Assembly: GCA_030847615.1 (NCBI GenBank)
Contig: JAUMIR010000005.1
Coordinates: forward strand, 110,575,116-110,639,115
From: Gambelia wislizenii
Taxonomy: Eukaryota > Chordata > Lepidosauria > Squamata > Crotaphytidae
Reading direction: 5' to 3'
Length of the DNA stretch: 64,000 nucleotides
How positions within the stretch are numbered: the first letter of the stretch is position 1; the number at the start of each line of letters is the position of its first letter. Position numbers and translations under genes: made by a program. Under the pieces are notes generated by a model that worked only from the letters and a program-made list of their open reading frames with translations, ran no database searches and was not told where the DNA came from. This document shows positions 53,900-64,000 of this stretch, piece by piece.

Positions 53900-54734
53900 G
53901 ATACAATTGACCTACAAGCCTACAACAATTAACAATAAATAAAGGGAGGGAGGGTGGGTTTTGGCTCCCAAAGAGCAACCAACCAGCAATTCTATAACTG
54001 AAAATACCCCATTCCTGTCCTCTTCAGGTCACTCACCCCAAGTATTTCAACATAAATATGTTTGATTTCTTGTTTTACAATGTCTAGCTTCCCATGATTC
54101 ATGCTTCTCACATTCTCACATTCCATGTTCCTAAAATATGTTTTCTGTAACTTTGAACTTTCCTTTCACCTCTGAGCACATAAACATCTGAACCTCAGCT
54201 TCAGCCCAGTTTCATCATTAACAATTGTACTACTTGTACTTCTCTTTTCCTCTGCTCTTCTCCAGTAGCTCATTGTGTGCCTTCTGATCTAGGAGTCCCA
54301 TCTTCTGGTACTATCTCTTGTTTTGTTTTGTATTGCCTTATCACAGGGTTTTCAGCACAGTACTATCAAGTATTAAGTATGGCGCCTCTCTGAGAGATCC
54401 TCCACCAGTGTCACCTCCCACTACTACTGTTGCCTATAACTCTTTGGAGCATTTAGACTGGCTCTTTAGCAAAAGCCTGTCTGACATGGGAGATTCTACC
54501 AGCAGCAATGCTACTGTCAGCATAGCCTTTTGCCTTATAGGAACACAGAATTCCACCACCACAGATAGGTAGTTCCATGGAATGATGGCAAAATTACCTC
54601 AGTTATATTTGTACCCTTATGCTATTAACAATCATTCTTACTACAAGTTATATTTTAGGGATTTAAGTATTTGCAAATTCCTTTCACAGAGACAAGAATT
54701 AATAATTTAACCATTTTCTTCCCTGTTGTAAGAA
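53900..54734. other. Unassigned sequence
   Basis: Nothing recognised. Confidence 0.3.
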
Positions 54735-54935
54735 AGTGCTCAAAAACTGGGCAATTTTGGAGGACTATGTGCAATTCAGGATTTATTATATGGAAAACCT
54801 TTATCATGGGGGGGGTGTTGCACAGAAAACAGTATTTTATCTATTTCCTTTCTATGCAGAAATAGCATTTTAGTGCAGAAAATAGCAGTGTGTGTGTGTG
54901 TGTGTGTGTGTGAGTGAGAGAGAGAGAGAGTCTTC
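54735..54935. repeat. 'TGCACAGAAA' dispersed repeat, copy 6, with GT/GA tract
   Basis: Blocks gtgctcaaaaactggg, ctatgtgcaattcaggattta, ttgcacagaaaacagtatttta, tctatgcagaaatagcatttt, then GT (54886-54912) and GA (to 54930). Confidence 0.5.
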
Positions 54936-55835
54936 ACAGAATAAATCTCAAACTTCAAAGATTCTCATCCATTCAGAATTCTCCTTATCGGGGTTTCTCA
55001 ATGCTCAGGAAACCCCTTTTTATCTGGGTTTCAAATATTTATGCATATTCTTTCCATCTGTATTATATTTTTAACTTAACTTCCAAGGATTGCAACTTAT
55101 ATGGCATCATTTCCTCTAATAACTTAAAAAGACACCATTATAAATAATCAGTGGATTCAAATATTCTTATATGCTGTCTAAACTTACTTTGGCCCTGATC
55201 CTACATCATACAGGCATAGTATAATGCTTTACCCACATAATTCTGCATCCTCCCCCCCCCCATTAGCTGTCAAGCCATGGTTGGGGCTGCTTCATACTAA
55301 GGGAACTGAGGGGCTGCTTTATGCTAAGGGGGCTGAGCGGAGAGGCAATTTACAGGGGGAAGATACTGCTGGTTATGGCTTATAGGGAGAAATAAATTAG
55401 TGTGTTCATAGACCTACCTGAAGATGACAGAGATTTAATCACAATCCCCTAGTTAATATTTTACATTTAGGACTTTACCACATGAGACTGAAAACATGGG
55501 ATTATGACAGGATAGTAGCACAAACGGGTTCCCATTATCACATGATGTTCTCATCCTCCCATTGTCCATGTGTGCTCCACCTGTTAATTACATGTAACTT
55601 TTCATTGATGGGCAAAACCCATCAATAGCCTTCAATATCACTCTTTTCATGGTATTGAAGAGTGTGCGAAATCAAAACCCACTGTAGTCATGCGATTGCA
55701 GCATGAATGGGTGGGTGGCCCTCTCTTTGTCCTCCCCTTTCCTAATGAATACACATAATTAAACTTCCAGGGGAGAATGTGAAGAGAACCTACAGAACAC
55801 TCTTTTAACTGTCACCTTTTCATTTTTTATTTTAA
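54936..55835. other. Unassigned sequence
   Basis: C-run near 55250-55262. Nothing else recognised. Confidence 0.3.
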
Positions 55836-55837
55836 TT

Positions 55838-56100
55838 AGGTATTTATACCCCACTCTTCAGCCACAAAGGCTATCAGAGTGGCTTACAATTTGTTTTAAG
55901 CAATAGCAATTTGCATATCTACACTGCATTAACCAGTCTCCAATGTGTGTTAGCTAATTGCCCCCACAAGCTGGGTACTCATTTTACTGTCCTACAAAAG
56001 GATGGAAGGCTGAGTGAACCTTGGAGCCCTCCGGAATCGAACTTGCAATGTGGTGACTTGCAGTACTGACATTTAACCACTGTGCCACCAGGGCTCCCTT
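55838..56100 (-). mobile_element. tRNA-derived SINE, second type, copy 3 (long tail)
   Basis: Minus-orientation copy: head complement 'cttgcagtactgacatttaaccactgtgccaccagggctccc' at 56060-56099, then the diagnostic agctaattgcccccacaagctgg block. On the low side the LINE-like tail is longer than in the other copies (ggtatttataccccactcttcagcc...gagtggcttacaa), consistent with a LINE partner tail or a hybrid with an adjacent LINE 3' end. Confidence 0.65.
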
Positions 56101-56458
56101 GTTAATGTTTGTTTTAAGTATTTATTTGTGAATTTCTTTGGAAGTCAGCAAACATAGTAAACTAGGAACCAGTGAACACAAGCATGAAAAATTTACTGAC
56201 TCTTAACAGTTCCAGAGGGCCAAATTGTGCCATCATTTTCTTGTGTTCCTTCACAAAGCCATTTTCCATTTTGTTTTTTACTTGTAGATTAAAAGTTAAG
56301 ATTAAAAGTCAAGGTTTGGGAAACCAAAGTAAAGCAAACTCAAGTTTCCCCACTGAAAAGTCTTCTACTGCCGTGTCCAAGAGAGTGGTCTCATCTGCTG
56401 TTCATATACTAAATGTCCAGGTCAATGCCTGATGTGATTAAGCCTCATTGTAAACATA
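56101..56458. other. Unassigned sequence
   Basis: Nothing recognised. Confidence 0.3.
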
Positions 56459-56551
56459 TTGTTCAGCTGTGAAGTCAAAGGCTTTCACAGCCGGCATCCA
56501 TAGGTTTTCCTTGGTTTTTTCCAGGCTGTGAGGCTGTGTTCTGAGTTGTGT

Positions 56552-57185
56552 TTACAGGGGCAAATATTTCCCTAAATATACAGCTAAGATTACTCATTGT
56601 TCCCACAGATCACACCACAGTATCACCTCATTCAGAAGGGGGGAAGGTAAAAAACCCAAATATAGTCTCTCAGGGGATCTCTCTACTTTTGCGGGTTTAT
56701 TTGAAAAGTAGCATGACTTAGCACATTATTGATAGTGTAAACAACCATTTTGCTAAGGACTGTGTGGATTGCCAGCAATCTTCCCAATACAGTTGCAGCA
56801 GAGCTGCACTGTGATTGCTTCTTATGATGAAGGGATGGGCTTGTTAGATGTGCAGTCAGGAGGGAGATTCAGTAGCGATCCAGCAGGAAATCTTAAAATC
56901 CTTCATGTCTACTGCCTGTTTTGATGCCAAGGGAAGTGTTGACCAGCTGTTAACCATGGAGTTGGAGCCAGGGCAGACCCTATTGCATTCCTTTGTCCTT
57001 CTCTCCAATGCTTGGCCACGCCCCCACCCCCACATTTGCCAGTCTGAATCTCAAAGTGGAAAAAAATAAAGAGCAACAAAATAGAACTTTCCTCCATACA
57101 TTGTGTAAACTACCCACCACTGGTGCGAAAAAGCGCTAAAGCACAATTTATTGCTATAAAACCTGCCATGTAATTGCAACCCTGG
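56552..57185. mobile_element. hAT-like MITE, family C, copy 2 (inside the Penelope-like element)
   Basis: Left end caggggcaaatatttccc; the complement of the right end reads cagggttgcaattacatggcag. It matches 3091-4271 in order: gttcccaca.at, attcagaagg, gaaaagtagc, caaccattttgct, gccagcaatctt (empty site of the foldback in copy 1), ctgtgattgctt, ttgccagtctgaa, aaaaagcgctaaag. It lacks the microsatellite expansions of copy 1. No transposase. Confidence 0.6.
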
Positions 57186-57190
57186 AATAG

Positions 57191-57240
57191 TTTCTTTCTG
57201 ATGTTTCACCTGCATCTATGGCTGGCATCTTCAGAGAAGA
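57191..57240 (-). ncRNA. Hammerhead-ribozyme-like motif, minus strand
   Basis: On the minus strand: TTCT before CTGAAGA can pair with AGAA after the cleavage triplet (4-bp stem I). The CTGAAGA box fits CUGANGA. A stem closes a loop of about 7 nt (with one G-U pair and one A-A mismatch), and GAAAC follows. The triplet is ATC where GTC is commonest; NUH rules permit AUC. One additional T lies between CTGAAGA and the stem, which a standard core does not have. Minimal hammerheads with very short stem III are known in Penelope-like elements. Confidence 0.4.
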
Positions 57241-57285
57241 TATCTGAAGATGCCAGCCACAGATGCAGGCAAAACGTCAGAAAGA
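57241..57285 (+). ncRNA. Hammerhead-ribozyme-like motif, plus strand (decayed)
   Basis: CTGAAGA (57244-57250), stem gccagc/gcaggc around loop cacagat, then AAAACGTC (57271-57278) where GAAACGTC is expected. The G-to-A change hits an essential core base (G12), so this copy should not cleave. It is the mirror partner of the minus-strand motif at 57191-57240. Confidence 0.4.
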
Positions 57286-57349
57286 AACTATTCCAGAACA
57301 CGGCCTCACAGCCCAGAAAAAAACCAAGGAAAATCTATGTTGTTCAGCT

Positions 57350-59228
57350 ATTTCAATCCCTTATAAGTAACAAAAAATGCTGCTTGGAAAACAAATCTCA
57401 CCTGAAAATCAAAGGAAAGCCTATTAAAACTAGTACAGGATGATACATTTCCTCCTAGTCTAAGCCACTCTTCTGGACCACCAGTTTATATTTGATGAGT
57501 CTGACCCTCCCAGGTTTATAACTGTCCTAAAATTTCAAAATTTCTTCTTCCTCTCATGAGTCTCCAGAATGCCCAGAGTGCTGCACTAGTATTTCATTAG
57601 TTTTGCCAGTATATCAGCTGTTTGTATCATTAACTTTAGGAGCTCTTAGGTGATATCTGCTTGAATTTTCTTTCTGAATTGCCCAGAGATTAATAAGGAA
57701 GGATACATACTTGTCCAACTGTCCCCCTTCTCTTTAAACTTATCTTCTCCTTCCCTTTCCTGAGTCATAATGGAACATTTCCCTTCCTAATCACTCCTAA
57801 AGCTACACTGAATCACTATACTATTCATTTCAACACATCTTCTTTCTCTCTATGACTGTTCTAAGTTGGGGAGGGTGCCGGCAAAGTGTGCTCTGCACCC
57901 AAAGTATCACCCTTAGTGTCATCAGCAGGAAAATGTAGCAGATAATGGTGATGAGTGAAAGAACTGAAAAAGTTTCAGTTGCTGGGTGTTTTAGCTCTAC
58001 AACCATTTTGTGTGTGTGTGTGTGTAAAAGAAATGAAATGTATGCCAGCATCAGCAACTATGTGCTAGCTTTTGGCCAACTGTGTTATGTATATATGCTG
58101 AACAGTTTAGGGAGCCACTGTCGGGCTAGAGCCATGCAGATCAATACGTGAAATCAGCTATGTGGGTATACTTGTACCAAAATCCCAAAAACACACACAT
58201 CAGTACTGAGCACTGGGGTTCTCAACTGAAGTTTGACAATAACTGAAGGCCTGTGAAGGGACAATTGTGGTTAGTTTTTCTCTCCCTTAATGTGGACTGC
58301 AAATGTTCTTTTTATCCTGTTTTTCTTTCCTGAGAAAGTAAAAGCAAGAAGTTTAAACTAGTAAAGTTCTCTTGGTTGGGCAACTGCTAGAGAACTGTTG
58401 AATAAGAAGCTTTAGATTCCAGCCAAAAGAAGAACCATGGTAGAAAGAATATCTGAATTGTCCAGTCCAGTGACCACATGTAAAGGCATCTAGTGACGTG
58501 CATGTGAACCACATCCAGGAAATGGCAAAATGGGTCTTGGGAAGGCTCACCTGCAACTCGATAATCGAGTTGTAAACGACTCAAGTCACAAGGACAGAAC
58601 TCTTTTACAACTAATTTATTTGCTTCTTCCTTGGTTGCTGATTACTCTGCCTTGCAATTTTGCTTTATGCCTGGATGAGTTGAATAATATCTCATTCACT
58701 GCATCCAGGAGCAAACTAAACAAAATACACCCACTAGATTCCATTTTGAAAATATTCCATTCCATACAATCTACTAATGTATAAATTCTAAATGTTATAA
58801 GCCCTCCCTTTTACAAAGGCAAGATCATTCATTGTTTTAGGGTGGGGAGAATAAAAGCAGGAAGAAGAGCCTGAGTGTATTAAAAACTTTTTTTTTTCAA
58901 AATGTTTCTTTACATGTTGATTTTTTTTTTTTTGCCTTTTTAAAAACTGAGTGGGTTACCATGGATATATTTGTCAGTATGTCTGTAGGCTGAGTACCAT
59001 GTGCCTGAGTGTCTACAGGATGTAACAAACAACACAGCAGTCTGCTCAGCAGGCTGGTTTCATTTAATGCAACATTCAAAATGGGCTGCTGAGGTTCAAA
59101 AACTGTTTCTAACATTAGAAGGAGCTGCATTTTAATGGGGTTCCCTGTCCCTCTGCCCACCATTAAGTAAATGCTGTCCTGGAAGCTGAATTTTCTGTTG
59201 TGTGTGTGTGAGACAGAGACTGCTGAGA
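57350..59228. other. Unassigned AT-rich sequence
   Basis: A short (TG)n run at 58008-58024. T-runs near 58888-58932. No gene or clear repeat family. Confidence 0.3.
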
Positions 59229-59447
59229 CACTGCAGATATAATGCAGTTTGACACTGTTTAACTATCATGGCACCATCCTATGGAATCCTGGGATCTGAA
59301 GTTTGTTGTGTCACTAGAGTGCTTTGACAGAGAAGGCTAAATATCTTTAACAACAACAACAACATCAACAACCTACAAATCCCGGAATTCATAGCATTGA
59401 GCCATGACAGTTAAAGCAGTGTCAAACTGCACCATATCTGTAGTGTG
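59229..59447. mobile_element. Foldback MITE, family F
   Basis: Left arm cactgcagatataatgcagtttgacactg; the complement of the right arm reads cacactacagatatggtgcagtttgacactg. The arms continue into tttaactatcatggc / gccatgacagttaaa and ggaatcctgggat / atcccggaattc. The loop holds an (AAC)n run at 59348-59366. This 220-bp palindrome is a very common non-autonomous element in squamate genomes (recognised, not searched). Confidence 0.7.
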
Positions 59448-59633
59448 TGAGCATTCAGATAAAACTCAGACACAGAAGAGTATCAGACCCCCTTAATATG
59501 GTGTGACAATAATGCCAGGAGATTACAAAAGGGCTTGAATTTCAGATGAGATTGTTCCCATCTTGTTATACTTCCGTGCTGTTCCTGTTCCACCATTGTT
59601 TTTGTTGTTGTTGTTGTTTTAAATTCACGGGCT

Positions 59634-59755
59634 AAGCCATGAATAGATCACCCATTCCGTTTCTATGACAGAATGACAGGCAAATGGAAAGGTACCCCAT
59701 TATGCTGGCTCGATGCCAGTGCCAGTGGGAGGTCCATGCCAAACACTTCCGGGTG
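59634..59755 (-). repeat. Interspersed repeat family H, copy 2
   Basis: Inverse match to 26915-27040. On plus: cccattccgtttctatgacagaatgac, aaaggtaccccattatgctggc, atgccagtgccagtgggaggtccatgcc. Confidence 0.5.
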
Positions 59756-60235
59756 TGATCAGGGCCAAAAGGTAAGTGATAATCTCCATAGTTTTGCTAT
59801 GGTCCTGATTTTGAGACTTAAGTGAATCCCTTTTTGATTTTGCTCCTTTTTTGGTGTTTATTTAGAACAGAGGCTTGCAACATACAGGCAATGATTTACA
59901 TGTGCCCTCCTTTTTAAATTCCAAAGGCTCAGTACCACCACTTCCATTGCTGCCATTGATTTTTCCAATAAATTTCAATGAAGCAGGAGCAGCAAAAGGC
60001 AACTTCTTTGCTTCTAACATATTTTCTTTTTGTTTGTTTGGTCTGGTTCCTGCTTGAGGCTTCCGTTTGCATACATAGAGATTAGTAGTTTCAGGATACA
60101 TCAAAAACACATAGTGTGTGCCTTGTTTATAAAGACAACAGCAGCAACAAAATGAGAGCTATAAAGTCAAAACACAGGTTTTATCAACATTTCATTCATA
60201 AAAATTGGTGGCAGCATCATAGTGTAGCCACTTGA
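59756..60235. other. Unassigned sequence
   Basis: Nothing recognised. Confidence 0.3.
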
Positions 60236-60239
60236 GGAA

Positions 60240-61080
60240 GAAAGTGGTCCCTGAACTCATATAAATGGTCCAACTTTGGTTTCAGAATCGGGTTCATCCC
60301 CCATTTGGCACAGCTGTCTGGAGGAACTGCATTTGCCGCCCTGTGAAGGGCAAAGGAGACTGCTTCATTTGACATCAGGCACCTGTGCTGACATCAGGAA
60401 GCATAGGGGTAGGTCCAGAGGGTATATTAGGGCCTATAGCCCCTTGCTTCCTCCTCTTTTGTCAACATCCACCTGCCCTCTCACTGCTAAGATAGTGTGA
60501 TTATTGTTGATTTGGAGCTTGGTAGGATTTATTCCCCCTTTTCCCGGGGGGGTTTCACCTACCCCATACTATGGCAGCTATATTGGGAAATTGGCTAAGG
60601 TGGTGTCTAAGTAGGAAAACTCCAGTATGGTCAGCAGGGAAAGGGAGAGGCATAGAATTTGATGTTTACCTTGGCACCAATTTTTGGTGAAGGCAGGGTC
60701 TCTGGAAGGGCTACTTAAGGTCAGGTGGCTTAAGGGGACAGAAGGAGACCCACCTTGGGGTTGTCCTGAAGGATAATCCCTTGCCTTAATTCATGTGGCT
60801 TGGGTGAGGGACTTTTGGCTTGACCTTCCAGATGCAGGCAGGCTGGGGAACACCCCATTCATTGGGGTTCCTCTCCAGGACCCAGGTGTTCACTTGGGGA
60901 AGCTGGGGAGTATCAGTCTTGGATGGATGAACTGCCCCAGCTGCTCCCTCACTATGTTGCCTCCCCCCTCTTAAGTTCTTAGAGGGTCTTAAATAGGTAG
61001 GGTTAAATAAAGACCCTTTTATTTCACCCCATTTCTTGGGTGTGGTCTCTTCCCCCCCCCCCGAATCGGTCAGCAAATAT
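60240..61080 (+). repeat. LTR family B, copy 3
   Basis: A TATA-like site 'gggtatattagg' at 60419-60430 and AATAAA at 61006-61011 define the orientation. Shared with 17555-18345 in order: ttcccctttt...cctaccccatact, attggctaaggtggtg, ttttggtgaaggcagggtctctgga, ggataatccc. An internal GC-rich part encodes no known motif. Ends near the C-run at 61053-61063. Confidence 0.5.
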
Positions 61081-62005
61081 CCATCAAGATAACTCCTGTG
61101 AATATTCAAGGTAAGACACCCCAGTTGCCTATAGAATTGTGTAAAAAGGGACACAAAAACCTTTCCTATTTGTGGGTAAAGAAATTAGGCAGTGGAGGGG
61201 AGAATTGTTAATCAAATTTCTCCAAGAGGACAAGAAATTCTCCAACTTTCTCAGACAGCAGCTTACCATCAGCCATGGACATTTCACAGCCTCTTTCTCC
61301 CCTGCCCCAATGTTTCATTTGGTGTCCTCACTGTATTAGAGTTCTCAGGATTGCTTTGAGAATTGTTTGGCAGTTAACATAATAAACACTGATACTGCTT
61401 GCTACTGCAGTTAGCTTCAGTGGAATCAAGCATTGAGCTGGTGTATGTCAGAGTTGGGCAGAGTTATAGGTTATGACTGGGTAAGTAGAAAATTACTTTT
61501 AATCACTTTAGCAAGGAGCTGAGTAATATGAGTTAGGATCTTTGGGGACTTTTAAAGAAGCTCTTAACTGTGCTTCTGGTAGATTTTTCAAGCTTGTCAT
61601 GAAACACCTAGTGGCATTCTGCTTCAAAGAAAAAGTTTCTCTTTTCTTTTTCCTTTTTTTTTTTGTCAACTTACATTTATTGCCAGTAATAAAAATGATG
61701 GAGTTGGATGTCTGCTGTTGTTTATGTTGAATGAGAAATTGAATATCAGAAAAATGAAGTTGGAATCTTTTCTAGGAACTCAAAAATGCTACTCTGCAAA
61801 TGTGAAGTATGTATAGCAGCCTTTCCTGCCTTGATGCTCAGATAAACAATATGCAACTGAGAGTTTGAGGTTTAAAAATAGGGAGGGAGACCCTGCTGTG
61901 TGTCTGCAGATATTATAGGATTATGAATTTCAACATGGCAGATGTGTCAGAGCTGGGTAACTCCTTTTAATTATGTGCATTACTGAAGCACAACAGAACA
62001 GACAC
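61081..62005. other. Unassigned sequence
   Basis: T-rich run at 61650-61664. Nothing else recognised. Confidence 0.3.
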
Positions 62006-62009
62006 TGTG

Positions 62010-62129
62010 CTTCAAAGTCTCACTGCATTGAGAGATTCCTTCAGAATCCTTCCAAAGGAGTCTCACTGCATTGAAAGAATCCTTGAGAATCCTTCTGAAG
62101 GATTCTCTCAATGCAGTGAGACTTTGAAG
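62010..62129. repeat. Inverted repeat with 25-bp perfect arms and a partial direct copy
   Basis: 62010-62034 (from cttcaaagtctcactgc) is the exact complement of 62105-62129. Pairing continues imperfectly inward (attccttcagaa). A third, direct copy of tctcactgcattgaaagaat lies in the loop at 62061-62080. Confidence 0.9.
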
Positions 62130-62600
62130 AACCAATGCATAGTGGTGATAAGGCAAGTATCATAATGTCCTTATGCAAATCAGTGACATAGCCACATCTG
62201 AACCATGTACAACCATATGCTGTCCCTTATGGCAGACCTGGAAAAAAAATACTGAAAATGGGAACTAAGGAACATGATCTAAGGGACATAGCAGCCTTCT
62301 CTAGATGAGAAAGTACTGGAATAGTATAATTTAGGAGAAAAATGAATGAGGGGAGTAGAGCATAAATTCTTCAATAGTATGGAGGAAATAGTTACAGCTC
62401 TTTCCTCTTCCCATAATACAGGAATTTGGGATTAGCCAAATGAATAGATTTAGCAATACGGTTTGGACAGGTAGCAGTTAAAAACTGCTTCCTCACATTA
62501 TGACATAAGAAGCTGAGTTTTGCAAGATGTGGAGGTGGCCATTCGGCTTACACTAGTCATACCTGAAATAAAATGTTGCACCACTAAATGCTTCTGAATT
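62130..62600. other. Unassigned sequence
   Basis: Nothing recognised. Confidence 0.3.
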
Positions 62601-62609
62601 GGATTTCAT

Positions 62610-63512
62610 CCAGTTAGCCAGCCTTTGTTACCCAAATCACTAGTGACTTGGAAATCCCAGGCAAGATCAGGTTGCTAATATTTGGGGGAAATTAGCAACA
62701 ACTTGACTTGGAAATGCAACAGAAGAAACAGGGGATCTTTACACCTAAGTTTACCCCTACTAGCACTAAACAGACACACACAAGATAAAAAGTTAACAAT
62801 GATATTTATTGAAGGTTCAAAATAATAACACCAATCACACACTCCTTCATACAAGAAACATTTACACAGAGGTTAGTGAAACAAAGGTGGAAGGGTGCTT
62901 GGACAGAGGAATAGTATGAGGAAACTTTGAGGTGATACAACCTGTCCTGTAGTCTGAAGTCTCAGAACAGTGTGGCTGAAAGAGGTAGGAGTGGCTACAC
63001 AGAGGGACACAGTGTCCTCAGGAAAATTATCTGTGTGAGCTGAGGTGTGGTTTTGGACTATTATTTATACCCAAAATGTGCCCTGAGGTGATGGAATTTT
63101 GAAAGTGAATAATACATTCCAGGAGAGTTTCCTGATTGAACAATGAATCTCTGGAGATGTCAAGTACTTGCCAATGGGCAATCATTTTGAAATTCAAAGC
63201 AGTGACTACCTTTTTCGATTGCTGGGTTTGGGAACCAGAAAAGATGTTACATACAGACAAAGGTATGTTCCAACTACCGTTGATGGGATTTATTGTCTGC
63301 CATCAGGTGTGCTCAGAGAACATTTCCTTAGGTCTGGCTTGACCTTTGTGTTGCCTTGAGATTTGGAATTTCCCATGGCCTCTCCTTAAAGTGATGCATG
63401 ACTTGGCTTTTTCCAGCCAGAGTGTCTCTTTCAGATCTTTCAGTGGTCCCTGATCTACTGCAGCTTCTGTAGAAGGCCACATTAAGGTCAAATTATTAAA
63501 TATTGCCCATTA
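62610..63512 (-). repeat. LTR-like element, family A, copy 3
   Basis: Minus-strand TATA box TATAAATAA (complement of 63061-63069) and AATAAA (complement of 62805-62810), 256 bp apart. Low side shares ctttgttacccaaat...ggggaaattagcaacaacttgactt with copy 2. High side shares ggccacattaaggtcaaattattaaatattgccc with copy 1 (near 1435-1467). This copy is the best link between the other two because it aligns at both ends. Confidence 0.55.
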
Positions 63513-64000
63513 TTAGGGTGTATGGGAACTGGGTTCACCTTACTTTCTTGATCTTCTACCCTGTTCTCTTTCCCACACAGTTTTCTTCCTGTTTGCTTGT
63601 TTTTATCCTCTCATGTTCAGCCGAACTTCTGTGGCTAGTTAGTACTAAAGTTGATCCTATTTAGTCTATGTTGATTTCCCCTCTCCCCTGTGCTTTAAAA
63701 AAAATTCTAAAGGTTTCTTGTGGGGTAATTTGTACAAATAAAAGGCTTGTAATATCTTCATCTTGTGTGATTCATGTGATCTGGCTACATAAGGATTGGT
63801 GGAGAATGAGTTAATATTTCTGGATACTTGAAGCATTCAGCCTTTTAAAATTGTGAGGATTATCATTATTTTATTATTAGCATTCTAATAGCAATGAATT
63901 CCAAACAAAGAAAAGGACAAACAGAGCACATAATCCATATACAATGACAGTCATTCACAGGAGAAAATATGCAGGGAAGAGAACAGTATGGGGGCAGGAT
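63513..64000. other. Unassigned sequence
   Basis: A 'caaataaaaggcttgtaatatcttcatc' block at 63735-63763 looks like a plus-strand polyA region of some retroelement, but no partner is visible. The window ends here. Confidence 0.3.

Larger units (their letters stand above)
56459..57349 (+). mobile_element. Penelope-like foldback, interrupted by family C MITE
   Basis: A 10-bp direct repeat (ttgttcagct, 56459-56468 and 57340-57349) brackets 871 bp. The left part (56469-56545) is the long arm: gtgaagtcaaaggctttcac, the ccggcatccataggttttcc block, ccaggctgtgagg. The right part (57186-57339) holds a self-complementary segment with hammerhead-like motifs on both strands, then cacggcctcacagcccag, A-run, aaggaaaatctatg. 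The centre (56552-57185) is a family C MITE. No RT or GIY-YIG endonuclease is present. Confidence 0.6.

Noticed and set aside
56172..56432. 86-codon plus-strand frame
   Set aside because: No motif, neighbouring sequence is repeat debris, and no codon bias or homolog is apparent.

Overview
This window looks like repeat-rich nuclear DNA from a squamate reptile, most probably an iguanian-type lizard; that attribution is inference. The reasons are: a tRNA-derived SINE with a BovB-like tail, 5'-truncated CR1 copies ending in the ATTCTATG-type 8-mer repeat, L1- and L2-like fragments, a DIRS-type tyrosine-recombinase retrotransposon, Penelope-like foldback pieces, several LTR families and many hAT-like MITEs in one AT-rich stretch. 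I find no intact host protein-coding gene, no exon chain with credible splice sites, and no stand-alone tRNA, rRNA or snRNA gene. It reads as intergenic or deep intronic DNA. Almost every long open frame is transposon-derived, lies in a low-complexity repeat, or is a chance frame. Layout. 1-5.9 kb: an LTR copy (770-1472), a 1.2-kb hAT-like MITE with a Penelope-like foldback inserted in it (3091-4271), a 169-bp tandem duplication and a Tigger-like fragment. 6-7 kb: a MITE split by an L2-like 3' end. 10.6-12.3 kb: a BovB-tailed SINE beside a 5'-truncated CR1 with a readable reverse transcriptase. 13.4-15.3 kb: nested MITEs and a second type of SINE. 17.5-20.2 kb: LTRs of a second family. 20.4-22.3 kb: two MITEs; the second is a 1-kb hAT-like element that carries a GC-rich segment encoding a TRIM14-like B-box. 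22.6-24.4 kb: a Penelope-like foldback with a decayed hammerhead-type motif, and an LTR with a 274-codon open frame. 27.3-32.1 kb: a 4.75-kb DIRS element on the minus strand with terminal inverted repeats, an internal complementary region, gag, RT and a truncated RNase H. Its recombinase and methyltransferase region is deleted. 35.8-38.1 kb: a decayed L1 with ORF1 and the start of ORF2. 40.4-41.9 kb: a 1.44-kb element without coding capacity, bounded by a perfect 22-bp target duplication and a poly(A) tail. 42.6-43.4 kb: a GT-rich minisatellite of about ten units. 45-46.7 kb: an LTR fragment and a C-terminal LINE polymerase fragment. 48-54 kb: LINE 3' ends, MITEs and LTR-like debris. 55.8-57.3 kb: a SINE, then a Penelope-like element interrupted by the same MITE family seen at 3-4 kb. 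59-63.5 kb: MITEs and copies of both LTR families. The parts do not form a host pathway. They form a layered insertion record: MITE into Penelope, Penelope into MITE, L2 into MITE, MITE into MITE. Three points stand out: the recombinase-less DIRS that keeps its replication-specific repeat geometry, the hAT-like element that appears to have captured a TRIM-family exon, and paired hammerhead-like motifs on both strands of one Penelope foldback. All family assignments come from reading the sequence and from general knowledge; no database search was run.
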